Shown: piece after piece, positions 20,945 through 32,513 of the stretch
Layout of the letters: every line of letters starts with the position of its first letter
Position numbering within the stretch: the stretch's first letter is position 1
Assembly: GCA_015501075.1 (NCBI GenBank)
Contig: JADNYJ010000253.1
Location: forward strand, 1-49,968
DNA: 49,968 nt
Reading direction: 5' to 3'
From: Gymnopilus junonius
Lineage: Eukaryota > Basidiomycota > Agaricomycetes > Agaricales > Galerinaceae
Made by a program: the position numbers and the translations under genes
The notes under the pieces: generated by a model
Told to the model about the DNA's origin: nothing
Databases searched by the model: none
What the model saw: only the letters and a program-made list of their open reading frames with translations

Positions 20945-23418
20945 GCTCGCTGCAGCAATGGGCTCTCTCGGCAGGCTTGGAAATGGGAAGTAATAGGACC
21001 CATCTGGAAGCGCTAGGCGTGTTAGATGCGTTTAGTAATATTTTCATGAATATCTACCTGTTCCTCTTTAAAACCTTGTTTTACAATCGTGTTAACGCGT
21101 CATTTTCCTGGGTACGGCCTCGCTTGAAAAATTAAGCTACTGAAAGTCATCGTATATATTACGCACATATAGTCAATCATCGTCCTGGAAAGGATGAGCT
21201 ATCAGATCAGTTGCCAGGCGTTGTCCTCGGGGAACTCGCTTCTGAGGGCGGCACTATGAGTTCACGAATGATGACTGCATCTGCTCAAGCGTTGCGTTTC
21301 CGGACAAATAGCAGAAAATTCGAGTATACTAGAGTTGGTAGCGACGTGGACGATTGATGGGCGGGAGCAACAGCAGATAGAGTAGAAAGTTGAAACTGCC
21401 AGAGGACGCGTTCGGAATTTTGTTGACATTTGTTGACGTGAGTCCTTGGCACGTGAAAAGAATTCTGCTTTCTTTTCTTCCCGCCGTCGTCGGTCGAGAC
21501 TCGACCGCCATTGCCATTTTCCACTGGTGACTGCCAGGCTCCAGCAGTGCCTCCACAGTACGTCCTTCAACGCGATAATTGCCAGTGCGATGTCACCGTT
21601 CCAACGTCTTTCCCGGGTCCTTAGTTGTTCAAATTTGACCTGTAACCGCTTCAATCTTCAAGATTGTTATGAAAGCCTGAAACCGGGATTTGCTTAGAAC
21701 TGCGTTTACTCTCCTATATACAGGGTAAGCCTTATTTTTTACATTCATATAAAGGAACTACTTTTACATCTACTTAGGCCAAGGTTTCTTGGTTGTACTC
21801 TGCCGCAGGCTGAAGCAATGACCTTATTACGGGCATAACCACGGTTTCTCTCATCCATGGCGTGGAGTGCACCTTCCACCAGGGATTCTACCATTGTACC
21901 AATGCTGTCGCGGTTGACTGAACCACCTCACTGTTGGTGTCTGTCCTCTGTTTCAGCATCCGAGTTTCGCCATAGGAAGAAAATTAGGACTCAATATTGT
22001 TCTCATTCTCGACTCCACACGTCTTTGCTGTCGCCGGCCTTTCAAGGAACTATACCTTCTAGAACTGTCTCTACACCTGGCTCACCAAACTTTCTGTGCA
22101 GTGTTGCTCGTCGCCTTTGCGTTTCGCCAGGGCGAAGTGCCGATGGGAACCTGAGAGCAGATGAGTCGGGATCTTGTAGCGCACTAAGGTACGTTCAGCA
22201 TATCCCTGTCATACACAATAAGGACTTATACTAACCTTTTTATACAGTCTTATCGCTACGTCTACCTCTATTACTTGTGAATAGAAGGTCGGAATCCGTC
22301 CCTCAATTTCAGCTCTGAACTCTGAGTCTACCTTTCAACGCGACGCGCCCCCGATCTGGGGCGTAATTGGCGCCAACAAAATGAACCCTATAGGCCTACG
22401 CGTCAACCAGCGTCCATACTCTGTCGTTACTGCGAAAGCCCACACACTTCTCCTTGCCACGTCAGAGTTGAAATCTGGTAAGTCGTGTCTTCGCCTCTTG
22501 TGGCTCTTTCTGTTCTATCCAATGATGACCAGTGTTGTCAATAGCCATCGCTAGAGCACGTACTCATCGTTCTGCAGGATATATCGGGGTTACCGTATTG
22601 CAAGCAGGGACAAGAGAATGATTCGTACCCATAATAATCGATAATGATTGATCACTCTTCCAGCCCCAAGTTCCTTCAAGTAACGGTGTGCCTCTCGTTC
22701 AGTCGTTGGTGTGGAGTCGTTGCCATCCTCGTCTTTCACCCTCTTCAAATTCTAAACAATGTAGCTTTGACGTACGCTCCTAAGTAAAAATTTAGGTGGC
22801 CTGCTGACCCTGGAGGGATCGAGGAAAGGTGAATGAAGAGTGGTAGAAAAGGCGGGCAGGAGTGGCAACGAGAAAAAGTTCGTTGTGTGAAGTGGGCATT
22901 GTGCATTGTTTTCGTTTCCATGTACAAACTTCGTTACAATCCCATTATGGCCCTTCGTTCGGAAGGCGGTGCCAAGCGAACGTTCTAGCAACTTGGGAGG
23001 GCCAACCCTCATGGTCCCCAATGTCCATGCGTTCGTCAATGTGTCTGTCAATGCGCAAAGGATGTCAATGCGTATTTACTTTTGAAGACCAACAATAATG
23101 TGTGGCACGGTCACGTGACAAAACGTACTTGTGCTGCGTCGGGAATGATTCTGTGCGCATAGACACTGAACTACTAAAGATGGGAGAATAAGAGTCAACT
23201 CGCAACAGATGCCACTACGCCAGAGTATGCACGAGGTGTCAAGACAGCGGAATTCTTACTAAATATGGTAACAATTGTCCCGATGTGCGTACAACCAAGG
23301 ATGGCCCGCCCCGCCTGTTGCCAGTTTGGCCCCAGAAATTGGGCCAATGCTTGCGATCGCGATCTGTACCATTGTTCAAGGTAATTTTATGAGGACGACT
23401 TGGCCCTCATCGAGTCCA
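20945..23418. other. 2.5 kb without a supported gene
   Basis: Open frames on both strands are short, overlap each other and lack recognisable motifs. I see no tRNA, clear transposon ends or conserved domain. It may hold decayed sequence or long promoters. Confidence 0.45.
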
Positions 23419-23424
23419 TATAAA
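23419..23424 (+). promoter_or_regulatory. TATA box of mini zinc-finger gene
   Basis: TATAAA about 210 bp before the ATG at 23631. A leader intron ending in ATCCAATCAG near 23606 is plausible, as in the gene at 20.7 kb. Confidence 0.45.
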
Positions 23425-23630
23425 CTACTACCAGTCGCCCAATTCTCCTAGGCCACTACCTTCAGTCTACCCCGCTATACTCCCCGCTAATCCATTTCGT
23501 CTCTAATTAGCATTCATCCCATGAATTAGTGCGTTCATATCTTATGTATTTCGCTCGAAATGGGCTGATTTAGTACTATCTTAGCTCTGCTTACTATCCA
23601 ATCAGGGACCCAGTCAAGGAGTGCCAGGAC

Positions 23631-24053
23631 ATGCAGCCGCCTACGACCAAATTCGTCGATTATCGAGTTGTCAATTTGGCCGACTTCCGCTATTCTAATC
23701 CTCACAGTTCATCTATATGCGGGTTTAATAACTGCACCCACCTTGTTCTACACGAGTCCGGCGCACTGGAAAATCACTTAAAAAGAGCGCATGGGGTGCA
23801 TTCAATATCAACACTACAACATCTTTATTGCCATCGAGCTGGTTGCGAGCCGGAATGGTTTGAGTCAGTGAAGAGCTTAATACGTCATATCCAAGAAGAG
23901 CACTGGAGGATTGATGATGTAATTTGTCATTTGTGCAATCGCTCGTTCGCTGGTGGGGAAAGCGGGTTAATTGACCATCTGAAAGATAAGCATAAAGGTT
24001 GGGGGTTTATCGGAAAGCTAAAACCAAATCCTTGCAATGAGACAAGCCGATGA
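23631..24053 (+). CDS. Mini C2H2 zinc-finger protein, three fingers
   Basis: 140 residues, single exon. Finger 1: CGFNNC with LENHLKRAHG. Finger 2: YCHRAGCEPEWF with SLIRHIQEEHW. Finger 3: CHLCNRSF with LIDHLKDKH, the most classical spacing. The arrangement continues to GWGFIGKLK, matching the end of the gene at 40.1 kb (GTTFIGRIEG). Probably a nuclear nucleic-acid-binding protein; the target is unknown. It is the most complete member of the family in the window. Confidence 0.8.
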   Translation: MQPPTTKFVDYRVVNLADFRYSNPHSSSICGFNNCTHLVLHESGALENHLKRAHGVHSISTLQHLYCHRAGCEPEWFESVKSLIRHIQEEHWRIDDVICHLCNRSFAGGESGLIDHLKDKHKGWGFIGKLKPNPCNETSR

Positions 24054-24401
24054 AGCATTCGTTCAGTATGGTCCATACAATAATTATTACTATGTACTCT
24101 GCATAAGCAATAATAGGTCGCTACGTATATTAATAGTACATTTGGTCTTAGAAAGCAAACACCGCTTTTTCAACTTATCATAAAGGTTATCAAACTTTCA
24201 AAAGAAAGAAATACAGAGTGGAGTACTCATTGAAAAAGGTATATCGAAGAACCGGTGTAAAATACATGGTACGACATCACTGTCGACAAAAATAAAATCA
24301 TAAGGATTCATTCTAAGGCCCCCTGTGAGTCAGGTTTTATTTAGACGCACAAATATAGAGAGCAAAAATGATTGTTATTGGAAGGCGAACTGGCAATCGA
24401 A

Positions 24402-25955
24402 TTAGGAGACATGGGAATTCACCTTTTTCATTGACATTTCCCATAAATCGCATATCCCATTGCCATTTGGTAGGATAGCGGGGGCCTCAAACTGAAACTG
24501 GACTTGAGGGACGTGAGGTAGAAGTTGGGAAAGTACATTCTCGTTGATATACTGTATAGGATCGCCTTTGCGTCCACATCGTATTTTGATTTTTTCCAAT
24601 GGTCGGCGTCGGCTGTCGTCATATCGGGAGAGTGGGACGAGGAACTGTGGGACGACTTCCCAAGAAAAGGCATTCGCCCCGACCCAATCAAATACACGAA
24701 GTGATGGAAGTAAAGGCTCCGCATACTCCGGAGTAGGATTTTCAGTAGTCGGAAGATGACTTGAAAGAGCATGATAGAATAGGCCTAAATAGTTCTTCCC
24801 TGTGGAGCCATTGGGGATTTCAAGCTTCTCTAACGAAGGTGTTGCTCGCAGTAAGCAGATGACCTGTTCCGGAAGAAAATCTCTTTCGAAAAGTGACAAG
24901 CTTCGCAGGCGCCTTGAACGACTGAGGAATGGCGCTAGGTGGTTATGATATAGAGGGTCGAAGTAGGATGATTCGACACAGAAATATTGCAAAGCTGGGA
25001 GTGTGATATTAGTAAAAAGAAGCCCTTCAGAATCATCGAAGTTCAGGCTGACGTCGAGAGACTCGATTATGGGGTGTGTTACGGGGCTGAATGCTTGGTC
25101 TGGTAATTCTACCCCTCGAAAATGGACGCTGTGAAATACGCATTCACGTAGGTTGGTGCCTAAGCGCAAAATTTGGAGAACCACATCTACTTGCAAGAAG
25201 CTTGCAGTGAAATGAGTGACGTAAGTCCAATTCAAACTTGGGGGATCCAAAAGAAGGTCATTTGTCTCGAATACGGGAGGCAGGACTGGGAACAATGTCT
25301 GAATTGTTAGAGTGTCCTTGTCAAGACAATCCAAATCGATGTCGTGCAGAGTTGAGACATTGGAAAAATCAAAACGGGTAAGCAGCGATGAAGGGAGCGA
25401 CAAATACAGCTGGTGCCATCGACTGCAGTGTTTATTGAAGATATCGATTAAAGGATAAAATTCTGGAAGTCCTGGAGCAGAATTGTCGAAGGAATATCCG
25501 CGAACGTTGATTGATAAAGGGAGTCGCCCCGACCTGCTAAGGTATTCTTTTGCAAGTTGGATACGAGTCTCCGATATATGGGGTCTGGGGACAACCATTG
25601 TGAAGATTGACCAGACATATGGGGAAGACCAAGCAATGTGGCGCCATCTACGACATACAGCTCCGATAGTAAAGGGCGAATCCTTGTCGGAGAATGCGGA
25701 CATATAAAATACGAAGATAATAGACGTCACTTCGACAGGTAGACGATCAATGACGGTTGGATGCGTGGGATTGAATCGAGACAAGATATTATCCCGCCGG
25801 ACCAGTAGATTTTGATGGAGTTTTTTTTGCTGAGAGATCTTCGCGTTCAACTGCTCTAACGTCCTGCAGAAGTTGCAGCTGTTCGTATGAGAGGATTCCC
25901 GGAGTTTCCGAGGTCCTAAGTGGCTTGAATACTGGGCGTGTGTGCATGAATCCAT
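24402..25955 (-). CDS. F-box/LRR-type protein, intact
   Basis: Single exon, 517 residues from the first ATG of the frame at 25955. In order: an N-terminal CNFC cysteine pair followed by a short coiled coil (TLEQLNAKISQQKKLHQNLL), the F-box (VIDRLPVEVTSIIFVFYMS, IGAVCRRWRHIAWSSPYVW), then the LRR body with the family landmarks HCSRWHQLYLSLPSSLL, LNWTYVTHFTASFL, SLRVFDWVGANAFSWEVVP and YINENVLSQLLPHV. No internal stop, so it is the best full-length reference for the other F-box loci here. Expected to pair with Skp1 in an SCF ubiquitin ligase; the LRR part would choose the substrate. Confidence 0.88.
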   Translation of the reverse strand: MDSCTHAQYSSHLGPRKLRESSHTNSCNFCRTLEQLNAKISQQKKLHQNLLVRRDNILSRFNPTHPTVIDRLPVEVTSIIFVFYMSAFSDKDSPFTIGAVCRRWRHIAWSSPYVWSIFTMVVPRPHISETRIQLAKEYLSRSGRLPLSINVRGYSFDNSAPGLPEFYPLIDIFNKHCSRWHQLYLSLPSSLLTRFDFSNVSTLHDIDLDCLDKDTLTIQTLFPVLPPVFETNDLLLDPPSLNWTYVTHFTASFLQVDVVLQILRLGTNLRECVFHSVHFRGVELPDQAFSPVTHPIIESLDVSLNFDDSEGLLFTNITLPALQYFCVESSYFDPLYHNHLAPFLSRSRRLRSLSLFERDFLPEQVICLLRATPSLEKLEIPNGSTGKNYLGLFYHALSSHLPTTENPTPEYAEPLLPSLRVFDWVGANAFSWEVVPQFLVPLSRYDDSRRRPLEKIKIRCGRKGDPIQYINENVLSQLLPHVPQVQFQFEAPAILPNGNGICDLWEMSMKKVNSHVS

Positions 25956-27120
25956 ATTTGAAGCTATAGACAATGCGTTGGCCTTTATGATTTGACGATG
26001 AGTGAGGAGTGATAGTCTTCCTACGTCGGTGACTGAAAACCTTTACGTACTTGACCTGGCATCGCGTCAGTTCGGGAAGTCAAAGCATTGCAAAATAATA
26101 GTATCGCCTTCACCTGATCGAAATCTGAAGCGCGATGTGTTATTGAGAGAATCAGTTCGCAGAACTGGCAGGATAAATAGGAAGAAAGGCGAACAAGGAG
26201 AGCGATTATCAGTTGTCAGTGTCACCGGGACTTACACCGCGGTCCCGGAAGGTAAAAATTAACCGAAATACCCGATGACCTGATTAGGCGTAGGCATAGA
26301 TTGAGATTGCAGCGCTATCAATCATAGCTTGAACTCTGTCGAGAACATAAAGTATTTACTGGAAGAAAAGACACGTTCATCAGACAGAAGATATTCTTCG
26401 TAGAGTTTATCCACGCCTTCGCGAACAAAACTATTCAATCATACAAAGGCCATCCCCACTGCTGACGATGCCCTACGTTTGTTCATACTTCCGCATCATT
26501 GTACAATAGCGCACATAACCATAAGCATAGATAGATTCATGCAAGTAAATTCACTCTTATTCAAGAGCTCCTCAATATCACGGCTTCTAAGATAGGTAAG
26601 CGACGTATTAGCAGGAGGGAAATTAAGGAGAGGCAGCAACACTTGCACAGAAGCTTATGACGAGCAAATTTAACAAGAGAGACGTGCCAGATGGTGAGCC
26701 AATTAAGAACACGGAAACCGTAGCGATGAAACTGAACCTCGGAATCTTGAGCAAGGATAGGCTGAGTATGGCACTACCTGATTGAGGTCAGATGTAGGAA
26801 AAATACGCAGCAGGTTGAGACTAAAGTTCAGAGGCTCGTTTAGTCTGCTGAGCTGACTGATGTGGAGCCGTGGGCACTCTTCTTCGCTATAGTCAATTGA
26901 TGGTGACACCTTGCACGCAAGCTTGAAAAGACAATGGTAGTCAGATTGCAATTAAAAAAAAACAGAGGAAACAAACAAGCACCGGCAGGGTCGTGACCAC
27001 TCTTAGATTCAAATACAGGAGCTCAGAGCGTAAGAAGACTTTTCACGATTACACGCCGTAAATGTACTGCTGAATAAAAAGGATAAGATTAAGACTATCA
27101 TGGAGCAGCGAGAGCGGAAC
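25956..27120. other. Intergenic, no gene supported
   Basis: A few short open frames on both strands without motifs. The minus-strand frame at 26703-26951 contains leucine-rich text (LSRLNEPLNFSLNLLRIF) that could be an F-box gene scrap, but I cannot align it convincingly. Confidence 0.4.
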
Positions 27121-27124
27121 ACGT

Positions 27125-27339
27125 TGTGACAGTGAGATCAGGTCACACCGTCGAGTAGATTAGATAGCTTAGGTCACATCAGCACGTGCATGTTCATGTC
27201 CGTATGTAGATGCCAGCGAGCGCGTAGCTAAATCGATTCTTCTTGCCTTTCGCCATCGCCTGCGACGCTATCCGCACGGCCTGCTCGACGCGTCTCCGAG
27301 CTCCAGCTTCCCAGGTCCGAGGCAGAACGGCCTGCCCCA
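27125..27339 (-). mobile_element. Solo-LTR-like element, copy 2 (215 bp)
   Basis: Reverse complement of the element type at 6749-6966, roughly three-quarters identical by eye: shared TGGGGCAGGCC start, GACGCGTCGAGCAGGCC, TGAACATGCACGTG, CTATCTAATCTA and CTGATCTCACTGTCACA end. Flanked by a 4-bp duplication, acgt at 27121-27124 and 27340-27343. It lies outside any recognised gene. It has GGAAGC where copy 1 has the splice-donor-like GTAAGC. Confidence 0.75.
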
Positions 27340-27343
27340 ACGT

Positions 27344-28722
27344 CACCTGAACTCGCGCAATATACTATCAGCCTTCTCTGAGCTTTCTGCTCCTGTCGTT
27401 TTCAGTTTGATAACGGCGAAGCCATGATAGTGCAGAGGAAATACTCCTTGGAATCAATGATTTTCAGGGCTCCTGCGATAACTTGAAGTTGTAGAGGAAG
27501 TCAGAAACCTGGGAGGACTCGGAGGAGGGACGTCTCTTCGGTGTTTGGATGCGTAGTTGGGATCAAACAGTGCCTGAGCACGTGAACCTTTTTCATCGCC
27601 TTGCGTCCTACCGTTCAGCAAGCTCTCATTTTCTCAAAGCGTTCCTGTACATTCTGTTGTGTACATCTGTACGCAGAGTTTTGTAACTCCTTCTCGGCTA
27701 GTAGCACGTCTGGATCTTTCGTGAGTTGGCCAACTTGAACGGCATACCTTACAACGATATGCTCGTCTTCACAGGACGATTCAGTATATAAGAACGAATA
27801 GGGATGTCCACATCTCTGCTGGCATTTGCATGGGTATTGTCGTTATGCAGATTCAGGATCTGCGTGGAGTGCAATGTGTATTGATGCCGGTTATCAAGAA
27901 TGACGGCGGCGGGTGCAGAAGAGGGCAGCATTGTTGGAAGAAGTGCCAACGTTGATGCTGAAGGAGGACACTTTGGTGAGGGGTTGAATTTCTCGCCCAT
28001 TTTAGTTTGGCTGATCGGAGTCGCTGCTGATACTGATGCAGCTGGTAGCAATCCAACGGACCCCCCCACTTGGGCTTGCATGTGACAATGAAAACCCATC
28101 TGCCAGCAAGAAACCAGTCCACCAGAGGCGTCGTCATGTACTGTTCCTGGTTTTGGCGCATAACCGATTTCCGTGATTCTGTCCTTTTCTTGTGTGCCTC
28201 TGGTCTGAGGAAGTTCATCTGAAGAAACCACTCCATTCCAGCCTGATAATGAGGCCGGAGACCATATATTTTCTCTTTAGGCTATGGTCTGGGCCTAACG
28301 CTAAATTTTAGCACTACACTGGCGTTCTCTCGGAATAAATACTAGTCCGTCATTTACATGTATCTGATGTTCCTTGCCATGCGCTATATCCACTGCCGCT
28401 GGGACTGCAGTCTGTTACTGAAAATTCTGTCCTCAAGCGGAGTCCTTTGCACCCCATGGAAGACGATTGGTAAAGGATTTGTATCCGATCTTTCCCTAGT
28501 TATCATCGAAATTGAACCAGTTTTATTGTTAACTCCACTAACTTCGAACTCATACCTTTATGCAGGCAATGAAACTCATATAGCTCCATTTTCGCAATCT
28601 GGTTACGGTGGAATGCATTTATTTCACGTTTCGAGTAGTTTCATTCATGATCGTCAAGCGTGATTTGTGTAATAACAATCATGATCGAACCAGTACAAGG
28701 ACTGGGTACTGAACATCCACAT
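27344..28722. other. Intergenic, no gene supported
   Basis: A minus-strand frame at 27749-28231 is open for 160 codons but shows low-complexity Ala/Ser/Pro text, lacks an ATG at its start and has an equally long competing frame. I do not call it. Confidence 0.4.
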
Positions 28723-30120
28723 TTACTTCCACAATAACGCAGCAAATCCTTTGCCACTCGCCAGATGCACAATAACCATCTTATCTCCAAAAAAGGCTCG
28801 CCTCACCCACCTCCATCTGCCTGCGCGTAAGTCTTTCTCGTCCCTTTTACTCGAGGGAATTGAAGGGTCGATCGCTGGACATACCGTAGTGATGACTGTA
28901 CCTTTGTCGCTCCTATCTTCTGCAATTTTCGGAAACCCACTCCCTAAGAGCCTGTCAACGTTGATGACAGCCAATTGTCCATCACCAAATATAACGCCCA
29001 ACTCCTCTCTTGTCGATGTCAAATCGCAACACACACCGCCCGCATCATACCAATGAACGGTCCCGCAGGGTCTCTCAGGCCCACCGATTGTATGGAGTGC
29101 TCGTATCTCGCCAGTGGATGGATGAAGAACGGTGAGGGACAGATACGACGTGACCTTCTCCAGAATCCCGTCCTCCGTCAATAGCACTGTAGAACCATCT
29201 CCAATGGATAAGATGACATCCATGCTGGGGATATAACGCAATTTACATGTAACATCATATTGCAGTGCGACTTGCCACTTGAGCTCGAGGGTGTCGAAGT
29301 CGAGGCATCGAACGGCAGTGACAGGTTTCGTTTCAGAATCTTCGAGAGGGAACTCGAAATGAGCCATGATCAGTGAGTTGTGTTGTTCAAGGTACAGGTG
29401 CCCACATAAGCTTGACCGCATGTCGGCGCGTGGATATGGGAGTGTGGGACTTGTGAAATCGAAAACAATTTGCTTTTGACGTGACTCGGAGGAATGTGAA
29501 GTGGATGTGTAGCGAGTGACTTCGATGCTACGCGGAAATTCTTTTCTGGTGGCATCTACTCCGATAAATTCATAGGGCGAGATGTAGAGAAGGGGAGGGG
29601 GAAAATACATCCCAGGAATAGCGATGCTTTCCAAATTTGAAGATCCGGAGGGAGATACAAGAGTAACAGACAGGTCCAGCGTCCCATGTTGCGAGAGGAC
29701 GTAAATTTCAATTACTCCGTTCCCTCCATTAGCTCCCGAATTACGCCAAACAGCAATATTTTCTCCAGAGATTCCAAGAAACTTGGAATTCCCTCCCGGT
29801 CCCGAGGAGTCGACAGGGCCAAGCCGCATACGGTCTTTTAAAGCTCCATCGGGTAGGTGGTGAATAAGTAGCTCGGTAAATTCCCATGAAGGTGCACCGG
29901 AGGCTGTAGTCAAACTGAGCAGATAATCATCGCTTATTAGGTGATGTTCTTTTGGATCGGCCATCGGCTCCTCCAAAGTGCAATATAGTGATTGATCGTC
30001 AGAGAGCCAGATGTAGACTATGCCTTTAGGTTCGTAGTGAGTGAAGAGGTAAGGATAGACAAAATGTGTAGGTTCGGAGTTATGTTGGATGAGGTGCGCT
30101 GTGATAGGTATGACATTCAT
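28723..30120 (-). CDS. Hypothetical protein, probable beta-propeller
   Basis: Single exon, 465 residues from an ATG. The sequence alternates short hydrophobic strands with turns and repeated blade-like units (GISGENIAVWRNS, LYISPYEFIGVDAT, SSLCGHLYLEQHNSLIMAHF, LSLTVLHPSTGEIRALHT, ELGVIFGDGQLAVINVDRLL). That is typical of WD40/Kelch-like propellers, although canonical WD dipeptides are missing. It resembles the C-terminal domains of Agaricomycete F-box/WD proteins, but no F-box is present here or directly upstream. No signal peptide and no membrane segment. Function unknown; perhaps a protein-interaction scaffold. Confidence 0.7.
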   Translation of the reverse strand: MNVIPITAHLIQHNSEPTHFVYPYLFTHYEPKGIVYIWLSDDQSLYCTLEEPMADPKEHHLISDDYLLSLTTASGAPSWEFTELLIHHLPDGALKDRMRLGPVDSSGPGGNSKFLGISGENIAVWRNSGANGGNGVIEIYVLSQHGTLDLSVTLVSPSGSSNLESIAIPGMYFPPPLLYISPYEFIGVDATRKEFPRSIEVTRYTSTSHSSESRQKQIVFDFTSPTLPYPRADMRSSLCGHLYLEQHNSLIMAHFEFPLEDSETKPVTAVRCLDFDTLELKWQVALQYDVTCKLRYIPSMDVILSIGDGSTVLLTEDGILEKVTSYLSLTVLHPSTGEIRALHTIGGPERPCGTVHWYDAGGVCCDLTSTREELGVIFGDGQLAVINVDRLLGSGFPKIAEDRSDKGTVITTVCPAIDPSIPSSKRDEKDLRAGRWRWVRRAFFGDKMVIVHLASGKGFAALLWK

Positions 30121-30190
30121 TGTGGAGGCTGGGTGCTGATGTGGGTAGCAGTCAAGGTGGAAAAGAACGACCAGTCATTGAATGGTGCGT

Positions 30191-30198
30191 TATTTATA
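30191..30198 (-). promoter_or_regulatory. TATA box of the propeller-like gene
   Basis: TATAAATA on the minus strand about 70 bp before the ATG at 30120. Confidence 0.5.
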
Positions 30199-30199
30199 G

Positions 30200-31070
30200 G
30201 TCGTCCTTCCGATGCGCTGGCTGGGAGGCTATCCACACCGTGCAGAGGCGATGACGAGACTGATTCGGGTCATCATTGGCCCAGAAGGTCAGAGAAAATG
30301 TCATGACTATATTGACGTCGATGCGCTGGAGTAGCACTTGTCCATGTTCCTACCGATGATTCACAAGCCCAACCTGAATCTATGTCCCACAATCCCTCGC
30401 ATCAGGCACATTTGTAAATGACCATGGTGGGGATTGCGCCAGAAGACAAGTTGGTCGGCCGAGTGGTCGGGAACTTGCAGTGGTCAGGATTCAGAGTGTA
30501 AGCCTGTACCAGTTTATATGATCTCTCAACGACGTTGTTCCGGATCCCCCGATTCCTCAGGTTTCAGTCTCATTCGCCCATTTCACTGTTCCATGAAGGC
30601 TGACCGTGAGTCTTTAATATGCTCCTAATATGCATCAATTTTAGTGAATGATGTAGTACTCGCCGGAGCATATAGACCAGGTCAGACCTCCTTCATGGCA
30701 TCGTTAGCTGGATTATTTGAGAAAGTGCTTGAGGATATAAATACGGATTCTCAATTCTTTTCCATAGAGAGTGTCTGTGAGATCTTATCCCTATATGCTC
30801 TTAAGCACTAAAGACGGCGGTCATACTCGACGGAATACTCTCTCCTTCAATTCACTGCTACTCATTCAAAGTTTCCCGGCGGAGTTGAAAGGTCGTATTG
30901 TCGACATCAGTGAATGAAAATCGAGAACGTTAAAGAGACTTAGGGGGGGTACAAAAAGTCTAGCATGTAATTGTAAATGAAATAATTATGCTCTCCGAGA
31001 TACCATAACTTCAAGACGAACAGAAAGGAGCGAGAAGCAAAGGAGGGTGTCCTGCCTCAACATATACGAA
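30200..31070. other. Intergenic, no gene supported
   Basis: Contains a plus-strand TATAAATA near 30736 with no convincing open frame after it; perhaps the relic of a lost gene. Confidence 0.35.
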
Positions 31071-31591
31071 TCAGACCAACTCTGGATTGGGCATCTCTTT
31101 CAAATCATCGATCGACCAAATTGAAAGCATCCATTTCGGCTCCGCTCCTTCAAGGTGGGTTGTACTCATTAAAGCATTCATCTCGCCACGGGTCCAGTGA
31201 GTTGAAGGATATGGGTGAGATTTTATGGCGCTGGCAACTGCGATCATGGAAAGAACTTCCTGCAAATCGTTCGTCCAAACTTCGACCAACGTTATCTTCA
31301 GACCTGTCCTTTCCTTGAGGTTTTCCAGAGCACCTATTAGGTTAGGTATGGCCCCCGGGTGTGGAGGCTTCCAATCTGTATCCATGTGTTCCTTCAGAAA
31401 GTCGACTTTGGACGAAAAAGTAAATCCGTAGAAATACATGTCTTCTATCGTTTCTCTTGTGTCAGTTAGCAGTGTTTGACTTGACCGTGAATTCTCCACT
31501 GACCTTCAGAGTCGATTGGAGGAGGCGGAGGTATGACATTCTGATCATCCGTGTGGAAGTGGTCTTTGATATATTGTACAAAAGTTTGCAT
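31071..31591 (-). CDS. Small PPPP/YFYGF-family protein, member 1
   Basis: Two exons, 31504-31591 and 31071-31444, 153 residues. The N-terminus ends in VIPPPPPIDSE; after a phase-1 intron the second exon starts EDMYFYGFTFSSKVDF. Conserved with the loci at 46.2 and 48.8 kb: DxxWxPPHPG, K-x-x-LVEVW, VLSMIAVASAIK, EPKWMLSIW and a terminal NPELV. A second acceptor 9 nt upstream (31453) would add three residues; I chose the site that matches the paralogues. No signal peptide, no known motif, so I do not recognise the family. Compact, globular, probably cytosolic. Confidence 0.75.
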
Positions 31592-32513
31592 ACCAGGCAA
31601 GAAGACGGTAGTAACTACGGGAGAGCGGAGGCAGAGTCTGACTTGACGCGTGATCGATTGATCGATGATGTCAGTACGAAATTGTTAATGATCACATGAA
31701 CCGTGACGGCACGCTATGTAGATGTTCCCTTAACATTACGGATTCGTCCAGCTAGGGAACTTTCACTTAAAGATAAAAAAAATGATGCAAGAACGGCATA
31801 ATGAAAGGGATCGCGGACGTTGGAACTTGGTTGGATCCGCCACGACGCCGCAACCGTCAATGTTTGTCTAATTCTCTCAGAGCAAACAGTGCCTGAATCG
31901 GTTCCGAGACTGTTCCCAACCTCTTGTCAACCTCGGTCCATATAGACCCATCTGCCTCTCATCTGCCCCACGGACTCGAATGCTTAATCTGTGACATCCT
32001 GCGTAGATTTAAGTATTCTACATACGGAATAAACACTTGGTTTTACCTTACATGACACGCCACTGTTCCTTTCATACCGACCTGCGAACGCTAGGATGAT
32101 TTTATATGCCATTCTCACTCCGTGACTGAAAATTCCTCCGCCTTTCACCATGCGATTTTGCCATTCCACACCTTTTCCGGGTCTTCATTGTGTAACTTCG
32201 TCAAGCTACTGGTATTTGATCACCTGTTGACAGCAGTTTATTGTTATTAGGGCCAGAAATGAATATATACATACCAATACATTTTCTGGAGCCCTGCCTG
32301 TTCTCTATAGAAGGGTGTTTAAGCAGAAGAGGAGGAAATTCGAATTCACATTGGCGCCCATTTGTACACGAATCACGTGATCACGCACAACTTTATCAGA
32401 CGGCACAAGTCCTCTCTATTCGCCTTACTACTCCTTCCACAATACGCAACTGAGTGCGTTTTTTCTTTAGGCTTTTATTCATTATAAGCGATGCTGACGT
32501 TGTTGTAGATATT
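31592..32513. other. Intergenic, no gene supported
   Basis: Shared upstream region of the divergent genes at 31.1 and 32.5 kb. Only short open frames without motifs. Confidence 0.45.

Noticed and set aside
21262..22234. Several open frames of 60-130 codons on both strands
   Set aside because: They overlap one another, have no motifs and look like random text.
27749..28236. Two overlapping minus-strand open frames of 127-160 codons
   Set aside because: Low-complexity text, no ATG at the start of the longer one, two equally long competing frames, no domain and no splice logic.
30736..31000. TATAAATA with a leader-like sequence after it
   Set aside because: No open frame of note follows on the plus strand.
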